The notes below the pieces were generated by a model. The model saw only the letters and a list, made by a program, of their open reading frames with translations, did not search any database and had not been told where the DNA came from. A program made the position numbers and the translations under genes. A DNA stretch of 64,000 nucleotides from Cucumis sativus (lineage: Eukaryota > Streptophyta > Magnoliopsida > Cucurbitales > Cucurbitaceae). Of the stretch, positions 12,128-23,001 are shown piece by piece (the first letter of the stretch is position 1; every line of letters starts with the position of its first letter). The stretch covers positions 1,612,001 to 1,676,000 of the forward strand of contig NC_026659.2 in assembly GCF_000004075.3 (NCBI RefSeq), in the 5' to 3' direction.

Positions 12128-15100
12128 TGGGAAGAAGAAAGTCAGGCAAGTGTTTTTTTCTCATATTGAAAGTAAAGTTGAAAGTATAGGTTATAAAGTC
12201 TTTTTCGTGATTTTGCGTCCAGTAGTTGTTTTCTCTCTCTCTCTCTTTTTTTTTCTTTCATTAATGAGTGGTTCATTCCTGATTGCACTTTTCTGTGTGA
12301 ATTTGTTCTCTGAACATAGAATGGGGGGAAAATTGGGAGAATGCTTTTTTTTTTCTTTTGGTGGGAGGATGTAAATACAGTTGTGGAAATATAGTTATAT
12401 TTGAGCTTGGTTTTTCATTTTACTTCCATTTATTATAGGGTTGTTACTATTTGTCATAAATGGAATTAAAATGAAGAAAAAAGAATAGTAATTCTTAATT
12501 TTCTCTTAAATATTTCTAGGTCCTTGTTGCAAATTATCTTAGCTTTTTAAATCTTTGTGTTTTCGTTTTTCAATTTTAATTCCTCATTTTTCTTCTTTAC
12601 AAAGATATTTAGAATTTAGTCTATAAACCATATAGTTAGAATTCGATTCCTGTAGTTTGATAAAACCATCATGAATAGTTCTTGATGTCAAGACTATTGC
12701 TTTAGAGTTCAGGTTATCTAAGACTATTGCTTATCAAAATTATAGAGACTGAATTTTAACTTTCTTCCCACTATAAAAACCAATGATAAGTATGTATATT
12801 TTTGGAGGACTTGTAAGTTGCTTTTTATAGGTTGCAACACTATTTTATTCAACCTTACCAACCTTGCTGTGACAAACCAATTAATGTTCCTTCTGTTCGG
12901 TATGTGTTAACTTCATTTATGTCTCATATAAAAAAAATAGTAATGTTGTCCTTGTTAGAGTGATTTTATGTCAATTGCATCTTTTTTCTTTTTAAGTCGG
13001 AAGTCCGACTCACAAGTGTTTCTTTTATATATATATATAATTATTTGTAAAACAACATTTTAATGAAAATGTTCAGAAATTTATTTATTTTACCTACAAA
13101 ATTCAATAACTGTTTCAAGTTATTTCTGTTTCCAAGAAAAAAAAATCATTTTTGTAACATAGAACCCAATTTAATTTGGAGTGAACGTGACGTCTTAGTT
13201 TTGCTTTATTTTCAAGCATACAACTTGTATATCAATTAAGGTCTTATAAAATCTTACGTTTTAAACCTTTAAAAGAATATTCTCGGAATCTGTGAATCTA
13301 AACTAAACTTTAGTAATGCCCAATCTTCTATGGATTTTACATCTTTTGTAAAAAAAAAAAAAAAGATTTTGTGAATTATTTTATTTCATTCCTTACTATT
13401 ATTTTAAAAAAATATTCTCTATTTTCAAGAAAGTAAAATGATATTAAATTTGCCTACGCAATGACCTAGAAGTATCATAATCCGAGCTTAGCTTATGCTA
13501 AATAAATAAAAGAAAATGGAATCTAATTCCATTATAAGATAATTTCAGGTGGATAATCCCAAAAATGTCAATTATTATTTCCTTTCAATTGATTTTTATA
13601 TCTACATTTCTTTTCGATTATCTTTTCTCATAAAATATATTCTTCCCAAAAATAATCTCAATAAAGACAGGTAAAAAGAAAGACATTCTCTCATTGTATG
13701 GTATTAACGATCATAGCATATTTAATAAGGTATTAATTACTATTTTTAACACTGTTATTGAACTAAAAATAAAACTTTGTCAATATTTAAAATAAAATTG
13801 AAATTTTATAGCTGAATTTTTAATTTTATCATGTTTTAAGTATTTCATTTTTAAGGGTATAGTTTAACCTCTCAACATTAAAAAGGCAACTATTTTTGTC
13901 ATTGTTTTTAGTTTTCGTTAGTTTTTTTAATGTATAATATAATTTTAATTAAATAGAAAATTGACAAAATATTTCTAATCTTCTTTTCTATTTCTGAAAA
14001 AAAAAAACCTACAAAATATGTATTTTGCCCCCCACAAATTAGAACAAAAATGGATAGGCAAAATGAATGTAAATCTTAAAATGGTTATTTAAAAATAATA
14101 ACTAAAGAACCTTCATCAATAAATTTTCCAAAATAGGACTAAAATCCTACTTTGACACTTTATTACGTGTATATTGGAATTTGCTTAATTTAAATCTACG
14201 TACTCTATCATGTTTTAACAATATATTATCTACAAATATCACGACTAAAGTTTAAATTACATAGTACTTGGTTCGATTATAAAATATTGTCACCATCGAT
14301 TAATTAACTATTACCTTAAAAAGATGTATAAATTTAGAGTAAAAAATAAGGATGGGTTTGTTTGCTGATATCAGGTGCAATCATGGTGTAGCGTAAACCA
14401 TTAAAATGTTTTCAAATTCCAAAGCAAGAATAATGGTGACCTTGTGATCATCAAACTTAAGTCCAATCAGACGGCTGTGATTGGTTGGCAATAAAATAAT
14501 ATAGAATAGAAAATAGTGTGTTCATATAATACTAATACTATATAATATAAAGTTTATTTCATGCTAAAAAAAAAAAAAAAGAGGAGGGAAAGTGATTATG
14601 TGAAATGGAATTTTAGAAATTAATTATGAAGATTGTCTCCATTCATAAACATGTCTCCTCTATGGTCTCACAAATCTTCCTCATCCATTAATATCATTTA
14701 TTTTCTTTATTCAATAATGCCAGATTCCTTTCTTTTTTTCTTTTTTTTTTTTGGTAAATTGTAAAATTAAAACGTTAATTTAATGAGGGTTGAATTAGTC
14801 CTTTTCTTGGATAGTCTCACAAGTTAATTCAATTCAAAATTATTTTGTGTTACAAACAGATGAAAGAGTTGAATTTATGTATTATTTTGATTCTATAATA
14901 GCTTTAGATCTCTTTGGTAAATTTTATTTGTAGTCTAATAAAATGTTAAAATGTGTATTTTTAAATATAACAAAAAAAAATAAAAAATAAAGAAAATGTT
15001 TACCAAATATAACAAAATTTATCGACGTTAAATTTATTTTGAAGTATAAGATTGAACTTAGACATAATTAAATTTTTTAAATTACAAAAATAGCAAATTT

Positions 15101-17810
15101 AAAAGTTATTTGAGTGAGAGATATCGCAAACAACCAAAATGAGCTTGATTTGATGATATTGGGATGACCTTTATATCCACTGATGAATTTAGTATAGTTT
15201 TAGGCCGCTCGAGTTCCCCCGTTCATTTTTTACTGGAAGAATAAATGAATTATTGAGTTGTATTTAGATTAAGTGTGATTTAAATTTAAAATAAATTAGG
15301 ATTAGTTTATCATTCTATCTCCTCAATATTAGAGCTTTGTTTTATATATTATCTATTTTTAATTTTTAAAAAAGTTAGGACAATCATTGTAAGTTGGAGA
15401 ATAAATAATTAATATGATAATTTACTTTTAAGTTTTTAACTAAATAATAATTATTATTTTTGTTTTGTTGTAAACCACAAAAGTTGAACATTCATGAATC
15501 TCCCAATCAAGAAGCTAAGTTGCTTTTTATAAAACCCTAAACATTTTAACATCTCAAAAATAAATTAATGTTTCTTTTTATTTTATTTGAAAACCTTCTT
15601 TTTAATTGAAAAAAATCTTCACTTTCTTAATGTTTTCTGTAAATTAAAAGGATAATATTACCAAACTCTTAATTAAGTTTTTAAAAATTTTAATTTTTGG
15701 TTTTTTAAGTTTTAAACATTTTTAATTTCTAATAGTTTCAAATATTTTTAATAACTCCCATCAATGTGAATATATATTATTAAAAAAATAACATTAATAT
15801 TCCATTTCTTTTACAATTTTAAATAATTTAGAACTAGAAAACTAAAAACTAATTTTCTTTTCCAGAAAACAAAAAATTTACCTAATAAAATTCCAATTAG
15901 TTACGAGATAACAATCAAATGAAATAAATTAAATGGTACAAAAACCTCAATTAGTCAAAGTAATGGCTTTCTTATATATATATATATGTGTTTAGTTAGG
16001 TTGTCATTGTATCAATGTTGTACCAATAACGATCTCAAGTAACATTATTTTAATTCAACTAGCTTATTCAATTTAAGTTATATTAACTTTATTGAATGAA
16101 CATATAACTCAACTAACATATTGCACCATTGTGTTATCCATCTACAAATATGTTATTTTAATCTCTCGTTTCTTTTAGATAAATATTAAATGCAAAATAG
16201 AGATTTAAGAGATGAATCAAAATAAGTAGAAAAAAAAAAGGTAAAAAAATGTAAAAAAGAATGAGGAGGTAGGATAAGATTTAAGAATTTAAATATCTGT
16301 TCACATGGGTCTACAATTAATTTATTTTGAGTTTGTGACCACATATAATATACATATAAAAGCTTCTCCCAATCCTTCATCTCTTTAAACAATTCTATCC
16401 TTTTTATAAAATTATATGAGTTTTTTTCTTTTTTTTTTTAGATTTTGTTATTTTGTATTGTATCCCTTTGTGGCCTCATAGCTTTTACAATTTTGTCTCA
16501 TTTTATGCTCACATTATAATTGAGTTTTTCTTTTAAAGAAAATTTTTAGCCTCTTATTCATTTGTCACTCCGTGTATTTGTAAAATTATCCGTCCCGTTA
16601 AATGTTAGGAATAAATAGAGTTGTTTTTAAATAATAGCAAAATAAACCATCTTATTTACGAATATAAATGACAAAAATGTTGATAGATATTGATAAACTA
16701 CTATAGTTTTTTATAATATTTGTAAATATGTTTTTTTAAAATTTTATTGTTTAAAATAATTTTTCTAAACAAATATTTCATATTTAACTTGTGAGAAACC
16801 AAAATAATTTTGGATATTAAAAACTTATATTATGTATGTATTATTTTTTTTAAAAAAAAACTAAAGAATAATTATAACATTTGAAAGTTGTGAGAACCAA
16901 TTAGAATTCATGAAAAATATATACACGTAGAAACTAAAATAAATTAAAATATATCTTTTTTTAGTACAATTAAAAATTATCTTTAGAAATTGTTTCTTAA
17001 ACGATTATTTATAGAAAATTATTTAACTACTGAATGAGAAACGTCCTTTTTTTCTCAAAAGAATAAAAAATGGCACTTTCGAAATAAATTCTAATATTAG
17101 TCCATTATTTAATTATTGTGATATAAAGAAAGTTGTGTGATTAAACTTATAATTAAATGTTATTAATGTATTGACCATTTGAAGTTTCTTTAAAATCAAC
17201 CATAAATTTAGTAATTAGTTATTTTTTATAAGGTAAGGTTATATTAATCCTAATTTTTCTTTTAAAATCAATTATTATTATTATTTAATCAATTCCAATA
17301 AATCTTTTGAGTTAAATATTAAGTTGAGTCCGGGAGTTTATAGTAAAACAATATGTTAATCTATATTCTAAATCCTAAAAGTAGAATAGAAACCAAACTC
17401 GAAATTAGGTATAAAAATGTAACTTATTGAAGTTAATATCGATAAATATTGATAAAATCTAAAATTTTATTTTATTTTAATAAAAAATAAATAAAAACAA
17501 AACCAAAATTTTATAATAAAAGTATATACTTTTAAAACCGAAAAACAAGAAAAATTAAACTAGAAATGATTAAGATTTAGAACTTGGAACAAAAATTAAA
17601 CTTAAAAGTTAAAGAACAAAATGTGTTAAGTTTGAGGTGGTTAGCTCCAATAATTGGAGCTTGACATCTCTAAAAACCCTTCAAAGTTCCATTGGTTTCT
17701 TTTAAATTTCTGTGTTAACCCTTTGGAAAAAATGTTTAAAGGAAACAAATTTGACTCTTTATTTTGTTTTCTTTTCTTTTTTACATGTTAAAGGATACAG
17801 CTTGAATCAC
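12128..17810. other. Gene-free AT-rich interval between the RING and E2 genes
   Basis: It begins with the RING-gene 3' UTR (perhaps to about 12,470). The remainder is AT-rich with A/T homopolymers and short (TA)n runs near 13,026-13,039 and 15,974-15,987. I see no splice-consistent coding exons on either strand. A perfect CCAATCA/TGATTGG inverted pair occurs at 14463-14484. Confidence 0.55.
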
Positions 17811-17878
17811 TACTTCCGTGTCTGAACCGCTTTTGCGGGTAAGAAAAAGCCTTCATTCCCTCTTCCTATCGCTTCATT

Positions 17879-17914
17879 CCTTTCCTTTCCTTTCCTTTCC
17901 TTTCTTTTCCTTTC
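17879..17914 (+). repeat. Pyrimidine pentanucleotide (TTTCC)n in the E2 leader
   Basis: About seven near-perfect TTTCC units, one carrying a T insertion, lie 50-85 bases upstream of the E2 start codon. Long CT-rich leaders are typical of plant housekeeping transcripts and can influence transcription or translation. Confidence 0.8.
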
Positions 17915-17964
17915 TACTTTCTCTTACCACCCTCTTCCCTTCTTCTCAATCCAATTCCATAACC

Positions 17965-19674
17965 ATGTCTTCTCCAAGCAAGCGACGTGAAATGGATTTG
18001 ATGAAGCTGTAAGCTTTTTTTGTTTTTTTGTTTTTTTTTTCCCAATTTCTTATGCTTTTCGATTGGATTCTTTGTTTTGTTTCATCCTTCTCCTCTTTAG
18101 GTTCTACCCTTTTTCTTTTTCCCTCCCTTTACCCCTTTCTTCTTTGACTGAGCTGATTTTGATTCAGGATGATGAGTGATTACAAGGTGGAAACAATCAA
18201 TGATAGCATGCAAGAGTTTTATGTGGACTTCCATGGACCTAAAGACAGTAAATCATCTATACCCATCTTTGATTTTTCCCTCTTTTGTTATTGTTTTTCT
18301 TGTGAATTTAGGATTAACTTCTCATATCTTACTTGGGTTTTGTTGTTGATTCTGTTGATTCTGTCTCTTTAGGATTTCCCCCCCTTTTGTTGATTCATTG
18401 TATTGAGACACGCTTTGATACTTTGCCTTTGTTTGAATCAACCAAACCTGCAGTTTGGGTCTTTATTTTCTAAGCTTGTTGTGTGGTTGACTAGTTTCAA
18501 ATTGTAGTCTTGTTCTTCTTAACCTACAGTTTTGATGGTTGCTGACTTTCCCATTTGAAATTAAGCCAGTTCAAGTACATTTCTGGGATTAATTAAAGGC
18601 TTTGTGATCTTATCCCTTTTTCCTTTTTTGCTTGTTTTGGTTGAAACTTGAAGGTCTTTACCAAGGCGGTGTGTGGAGGATTAGGGTTGAGTTGCCAGAT
18701 GCTTATCCTTACAAGTCACCTTCAATTGGCTTTGTTAACAAAATTTATCATCCAAATGTTGATGAAATGTGAGTTGGCCCAATATCGACATCGAAACTTA
18801 TTACATTGGTTCTCTTTATGGATAGGGCCTTATCTTCTTATGGAGTAGATTGTTGAGATTGGTATATATGTTTATAAATTGCAGGTCGGGCTCAGTTTGT
18901 TTGGATGTTATCAACCAGACATGGAGCCCTATGTTTGGTAAGAAACGTCTTTGTGGAATTGTACTGTTATAAGTTTGGTTGTACTTATTATGGTGATCAA
19001 TTGGTTTTTTTTTAATGGAACTATAATCGATGTGGTCTAATTTGGGTATTTTTTGTTGTACAGACCTTGTAAATGTTTTTGAAGTGTTTCTTCCACAACT
19101 TCTCCTGTATCCCAACCCTTCGGATCCGTTGAACGGAGAAGCTGCTGCAGTAATGATGCGCGACCGCACTGCATATGAGCAAAGAGTAAAAGGTACTTTT
19201 ATTGAATATTTAGTAGTTTGAGCGTATTGTAAGCTGTTGATTCGGTCGGTAGTATGAAACTAGATATAGACAAAATTTTCTTATTGCAAACTCAACTCTT
19301 GGTTGTTGATGTTGAGCTGATTCACTTGATATAGACTTACTAGCCCTGAGCTTTCTCTGTAAAGAGATTCATACATGTGTTCTGGATCTGTGACGATGAT
19401 TATGAACATCAATCACGTACATCCATCGGTTATAAATTTAGCAGTCACATCCCACTCCCCACCCGACACACATCGTTAGAGTCCTGTTAGAATCCCCTGT
19501 CTTGTCGGTTTCATCTTTTTCATTTAAGCTGTGTTATGTACAGAATACTGTGAGAAATATGCAAAGCCAGAAGACATTGGTGCTGTTCCGGAGGAGAAAT
19601 CTAGTGATGAGGAGCTGAGTGAAGATGATTATTCCTCAGGTGATGAGGCCATGGCAGGTCAAGCTGATGCTTGA
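17965..19674 (+). CDS. Ubiquitin-conjugating enzyme E2, UBC4/5/6 class
   Basis: E2 enzyme that accepts ubiquitin from E1 as a thioester and delivers it with an E3; the plant UBC4/5/6 group resembles animal UBE2H. Six coding exons, 17965-18008, 18168-18247, 18654-18768, 18885-18937, 19064-19192 and 19544-19674 (stop TGA), total 552 nt and 183 residues, matching the family length of about 185. The protein starts [15 protein letters not shown]. The HPN motif (IYHPNVDEM) precedes the active-site cysteine in [15 protein letters not shown]. The [13 protein letters not shown] segment and the acidic C-terminal tail ([17 protein letters not shown]) are typical of this subgroup. All catalytic-core landmarks are intact. 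The exon boundaries are clean GT-AG with matching phases. Confidence 0.96.
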
Positions 19675-21775
19675 TTTTAATGGAAAATCAAACATCAATC
19701 CTCCTCTTCTGCTATGCTCTTTGTAAATGATTGGACAAAAAAAAAAACTCAGTAACCATCAAAAATTGAAAGCTATGGAGAAAGTTCCTAGGCTCTACTG
19801 TCTTTTATTTTCATGATGGTTGTGTACATTAATCAAAACTATGATATAATGTTTCATATGATTGTCATTTATCAATCAATCTATAATCCAACAGATCAGA
19901 TACATTTCTGAATTCTGTCTCTCCAAGAATCTTCATTCCCCTCCCCTAAGTTTAGCAATTTTATTACATCATATCTTGTTTTGTTCATCTTTTATTATAT
20001 ACACACACATATACACACACGTGCATGTGTATATATACAAAAGAATATGAGACTGTGAACTCTTCTTAAACTTAGGTTCCGTTTATAACCCATTATTATA
20101 ATTTCAAGTTCAATCTTAACCCATTATAAATTTGAGAATTGTGAGTATAATTACAACTATCACTCTCAATTTAGATCAAAATATAAATTTTGGCATCTAA
20201 ACTTAAAGTTTATTCTATTTAGTGTTTTTCATAATTATTTAATGATGTTGATGAAGATTCCTGTATTGATGATTTGGACCTTGGATAAGAAAGACTCACA
20301 TGATTTACATCTGATCTAACTATAAATTTATTGATTTAAAAGAATAAGTGTTTCTTAAAATATGATAAATTGTCATAGTGTCTCTTATGTAACCTTTGTG
20401 AAGTTATAATCATGTATATATAGTTAGAGTGACTTTCAAATTCTTGTCAACGTGTGCATACAAACATTCAAAACTCAACGCATATTTAGGTTTCGGCTAC
20501 GTTATGAGATCGTAAGCACTAGTTTAATTCATAGGGTATAGTTTGTTTTTTTCATAGTTCAAATTCACTTATAAAATACATGTACTTGAGTAAACAAACT
20601 TATGAGTTGTAACACAACCGTTTTTACAAAATATAGCAAAATATCATATTCATCACTTAGAGATTTCTATAGTATCTATTGTTGATACAATCTAAAATTT
20701 TGCTATATTTTGTAAATATTTTTTTACAGTTTTGTCACTTACAATAATTTCGAATATAAAAATTGTGTTTTATCCATTATATATAAAACAATCCAATTTG
20801 TTCATTCCATTTCTCCAATGTTTGGACCCAAGTTTCAAATTTGTTGACATTTTCATGTTTAAATAAAACATCAAGGTTGAAATTTGTACAACCCATAATC
20901 ATACTTATCTAAATGCTTTGATTTCTATGGTTATTTTAGAGTCAGTTTGATAACTCATTTGTTTAAAAAAAAAAAGTAAATGTATTTGTAATCGATTCAC
21001 TTTTTGTTTTTAAACAATAAACTTATTTTTAAAATTAGATAGGAAAATTGAAAATGAAAAACACATTTTGTTTTAAAAAAATATTTTTAACTTTAATAAA
21101 CAAAAACAAAAAAAATGAAAAAATGAAAATGAAAATGGTTAACAAATGGTACTAAGCTTATTAATTCTACTTCTAACGTAATTTTGATGTGTGTACAATG
21201 TATTGTTACGTCAATTTTTATCCTTTGTTCTACAAAGATATTTTTCTTAAAAAAAATAATTTCAAGATTGAAGGATAGAAAAAAGAAATATTTTTCCAAA
21301 GTCAACAAAAGTGATTAAACTCCAAAGTTTGAAGTAATTTGTTTAACTTAACCTTTGATTTACACCCTCTACCCTAAACCCACTCTAAAACATTTGATAG
21401 CAACAACAACAATAATAATAATAAGCCTTCAAGAAAATGGATGGTCCAAAGTGCTTAAGATGTCTTATCAAAAAGTTGTGAAATTGCCATTTATATATAC
21501 ATACATACATATATATATATATATCCTCTCAATTCCATATAATATTTTTAATATCGTTGAATTTCTAGTCAAATTGAAAAGGAAATTAAGACATTGATAA
21601 AAAGTATATAATAAAAACAAGTAATTTCGAGGTAAAATTAGAGTTTATAAGCTCAATTTTCAAGAACCCAAAACCCCAAACCTATAGGCTTTAATTAATT
21701 AATTTAGAAAGTTTCTTTCTAAATATCATTAAAAAGCAAAAAATAAATAATTAAATGTTGATGTCTATATCAACA
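19675..21775. other. Intergenic region between the E2 and tRNA genes
   Basis: It includes the E2 3' UTR (to about 19,860), an alternating purine-pyrimidine tract near 19,996-20,037 (TATACACAC / GTGTATATA, self-complementary), a foldback MITE at 20937-21154, and a (CATA)n/(TA)n run near 21,498-21,523. No gene is seen. Confidence 0.55.
20937..21154. mobile_element. MITE-like foldback element
   Basis: The left end TAGAGTCAGTTTGATAAC and the right end, read on the other strand, TAGTACCATTTGTTAAC form imperfect terminal inverted repeats around about 180 bp of A/T-rich, weakly self-complementary DNA. The ends resemble a non-autonomous element family, perhaps hAT-like, that I recall as common in cucurbit genomes. 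No clean target-site duplication could be fixed, and there is no coding capacity. Confidence 0.5.
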
Positions 21776-21847
21776 GCCCCTATAGCTCAGTGGTAGAGCG
21801 TCAGTCTTGTAAACTGAAGGTCCGTAGTTCGATCCTGCGTGGGGGCA
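21776..21847 (+). tRNA. tRNA-Thr (anticodon UGU)
   Basis: A 72-base cloverleaf without intron. The acceptor stem GCCCCTA pairs with TGGGGGC, allowing G-U pairs. The D arm is GCTC/GAGC, the anticodon arm TCAGT/ACTGA carries loop CTTGTAA (anticodon TGT, reading ACA threonine codons), and the T arm is CGTAG/CTGCG with loop TTCGATC. The discriminator base is A73, and CCA is not encoded, as expected for a nuclear gene. Internal A and B boxes (TAGCTCAGTGG and AGTTCGATC) are present. A CAA just upstream (21771-21773) and T runs downstream (from about 21,866) suit plant RNA polymerase III initiation and termination. It is not the plastid trnT sequence. Confidence 0.95.
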
Positions 21848-23001
21848 TTTCTTAATTTCTTTCTTTTTTCTTTCTTTTTCAATCAACATTTTTCAATTTG
21901 TATTTATTCGTTGGATAAATTATCATTTGAGTTTTGTATTAAATTAGTGCCAACATTTAAAAATAATTAGTTTACCCTATTTTCTTTTTTGAATAAAAAT
22001 GGTTCATGTTCTTTAAAAATGTTGTAATATTTTGTTTTTTAAAAAAATGGTTACATTTGGAATATGTGATGTAGAGATGAATATCAAATGGATTTAATAG
22101 AGGTTTTGGATCTTTAGTTTGAAAATTGATGTAGTAAACTTATTTGTCAAAATAATTAAATTATTTCATTTATGTTACATTTTAAATTTATTATATGTAA
22201 GAGAAATTTAGGAAAATACAACAACAAAAAATATCGGACAAATGGAACTCTCCACTCTCAATTTTGTATTTTCAAAAACTAAATTTGTGGTTTTGAAAGT
22301 TGAAATAATCACATTGTAGATGTTTGACTAGCTTGTGTTTAACCTTAAGTCTAAAAATATATCATCTCTACAATTAAATAGTTTTTGTTAACATGGGTCC
22401 GATATTTAATAACTTTTTTTTTTTTAGAAAAGATGGAGAACTTTTTAATCTCAAGCTTTTTAGAAGGAAAAAAAAAAACAATCAAAAGATGGTGGAAAAA
22501 AATCAAACTATATTAACATTTGATAAATCACACATACAACTATGTAATTCATTGTTGAGACCTTGTAAATAACAAAGTATTGAAGAATTATTATTAATTA
22601 CTACAAGAAAATAAATAAATACACATTTGGAAAGAAACATATCATAAGATAAGTTGAAAAATAACATCAAACGAACAAACACTAAACTTGGAACAAATGT
22701 CAAATAGAACTGCTTCTTCAAACTTGATGCTATCAGTGGAAAAAAAGATACAAGAACGAGTTCTTCTGTAGCAGCCAGAATCATACCGAAAACAGAAGGC
22801 ACGAAACGGAAACATAAAAGAGGTAAGATTGAAAGGGGTTAGTTTGTTTTGGCCCGGCGGAACAAAAAGAACTACTATAAGTAGGGGGTTAGAATTTTAT
22901 AAAAGAATTTCCTGGGAAAGTATACAGTGGTTTATTTGACATTCTTGGTATATAATCAATCTAAGGAGTAAAAATTATACCTTACAATAAAATTATTGAA
23001 C
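21848..23001. other. Interval between tRNA-Thr and the TIR-NB gene, including its likely 3' UTR
   Basis: AT-rich with no supported gene. The part nearest 23,001, perhaps back to about 22,500, is the probable 3' UTR of the minus-strand TIR-NB-ARC gene. A 99-codon minus-strand frame at 22503-22802 has no recognisable features. Confidence 0.45.

Noticed and set aside
12995-13010. 7-bp perfect inverted repeat AGTCGGA/TCCGACT
   Set aside because: Too short to be informative in AT-rich DNA.
21776-21847. Plastid-derived tRNA insertion
   Set aside because: The sequence differs from plastid trnT-UGU and has nuclear-type flanks (CAA upstream, T runs downstream).
22503-22802. 99-codon minus-strand frame downstream of the TIR-NB-ARC gene
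   Set aside because: Hydrophobic low-complexity translation of AT-rich DNA with no family resemblance; it fits the 3' UTR or spacer.
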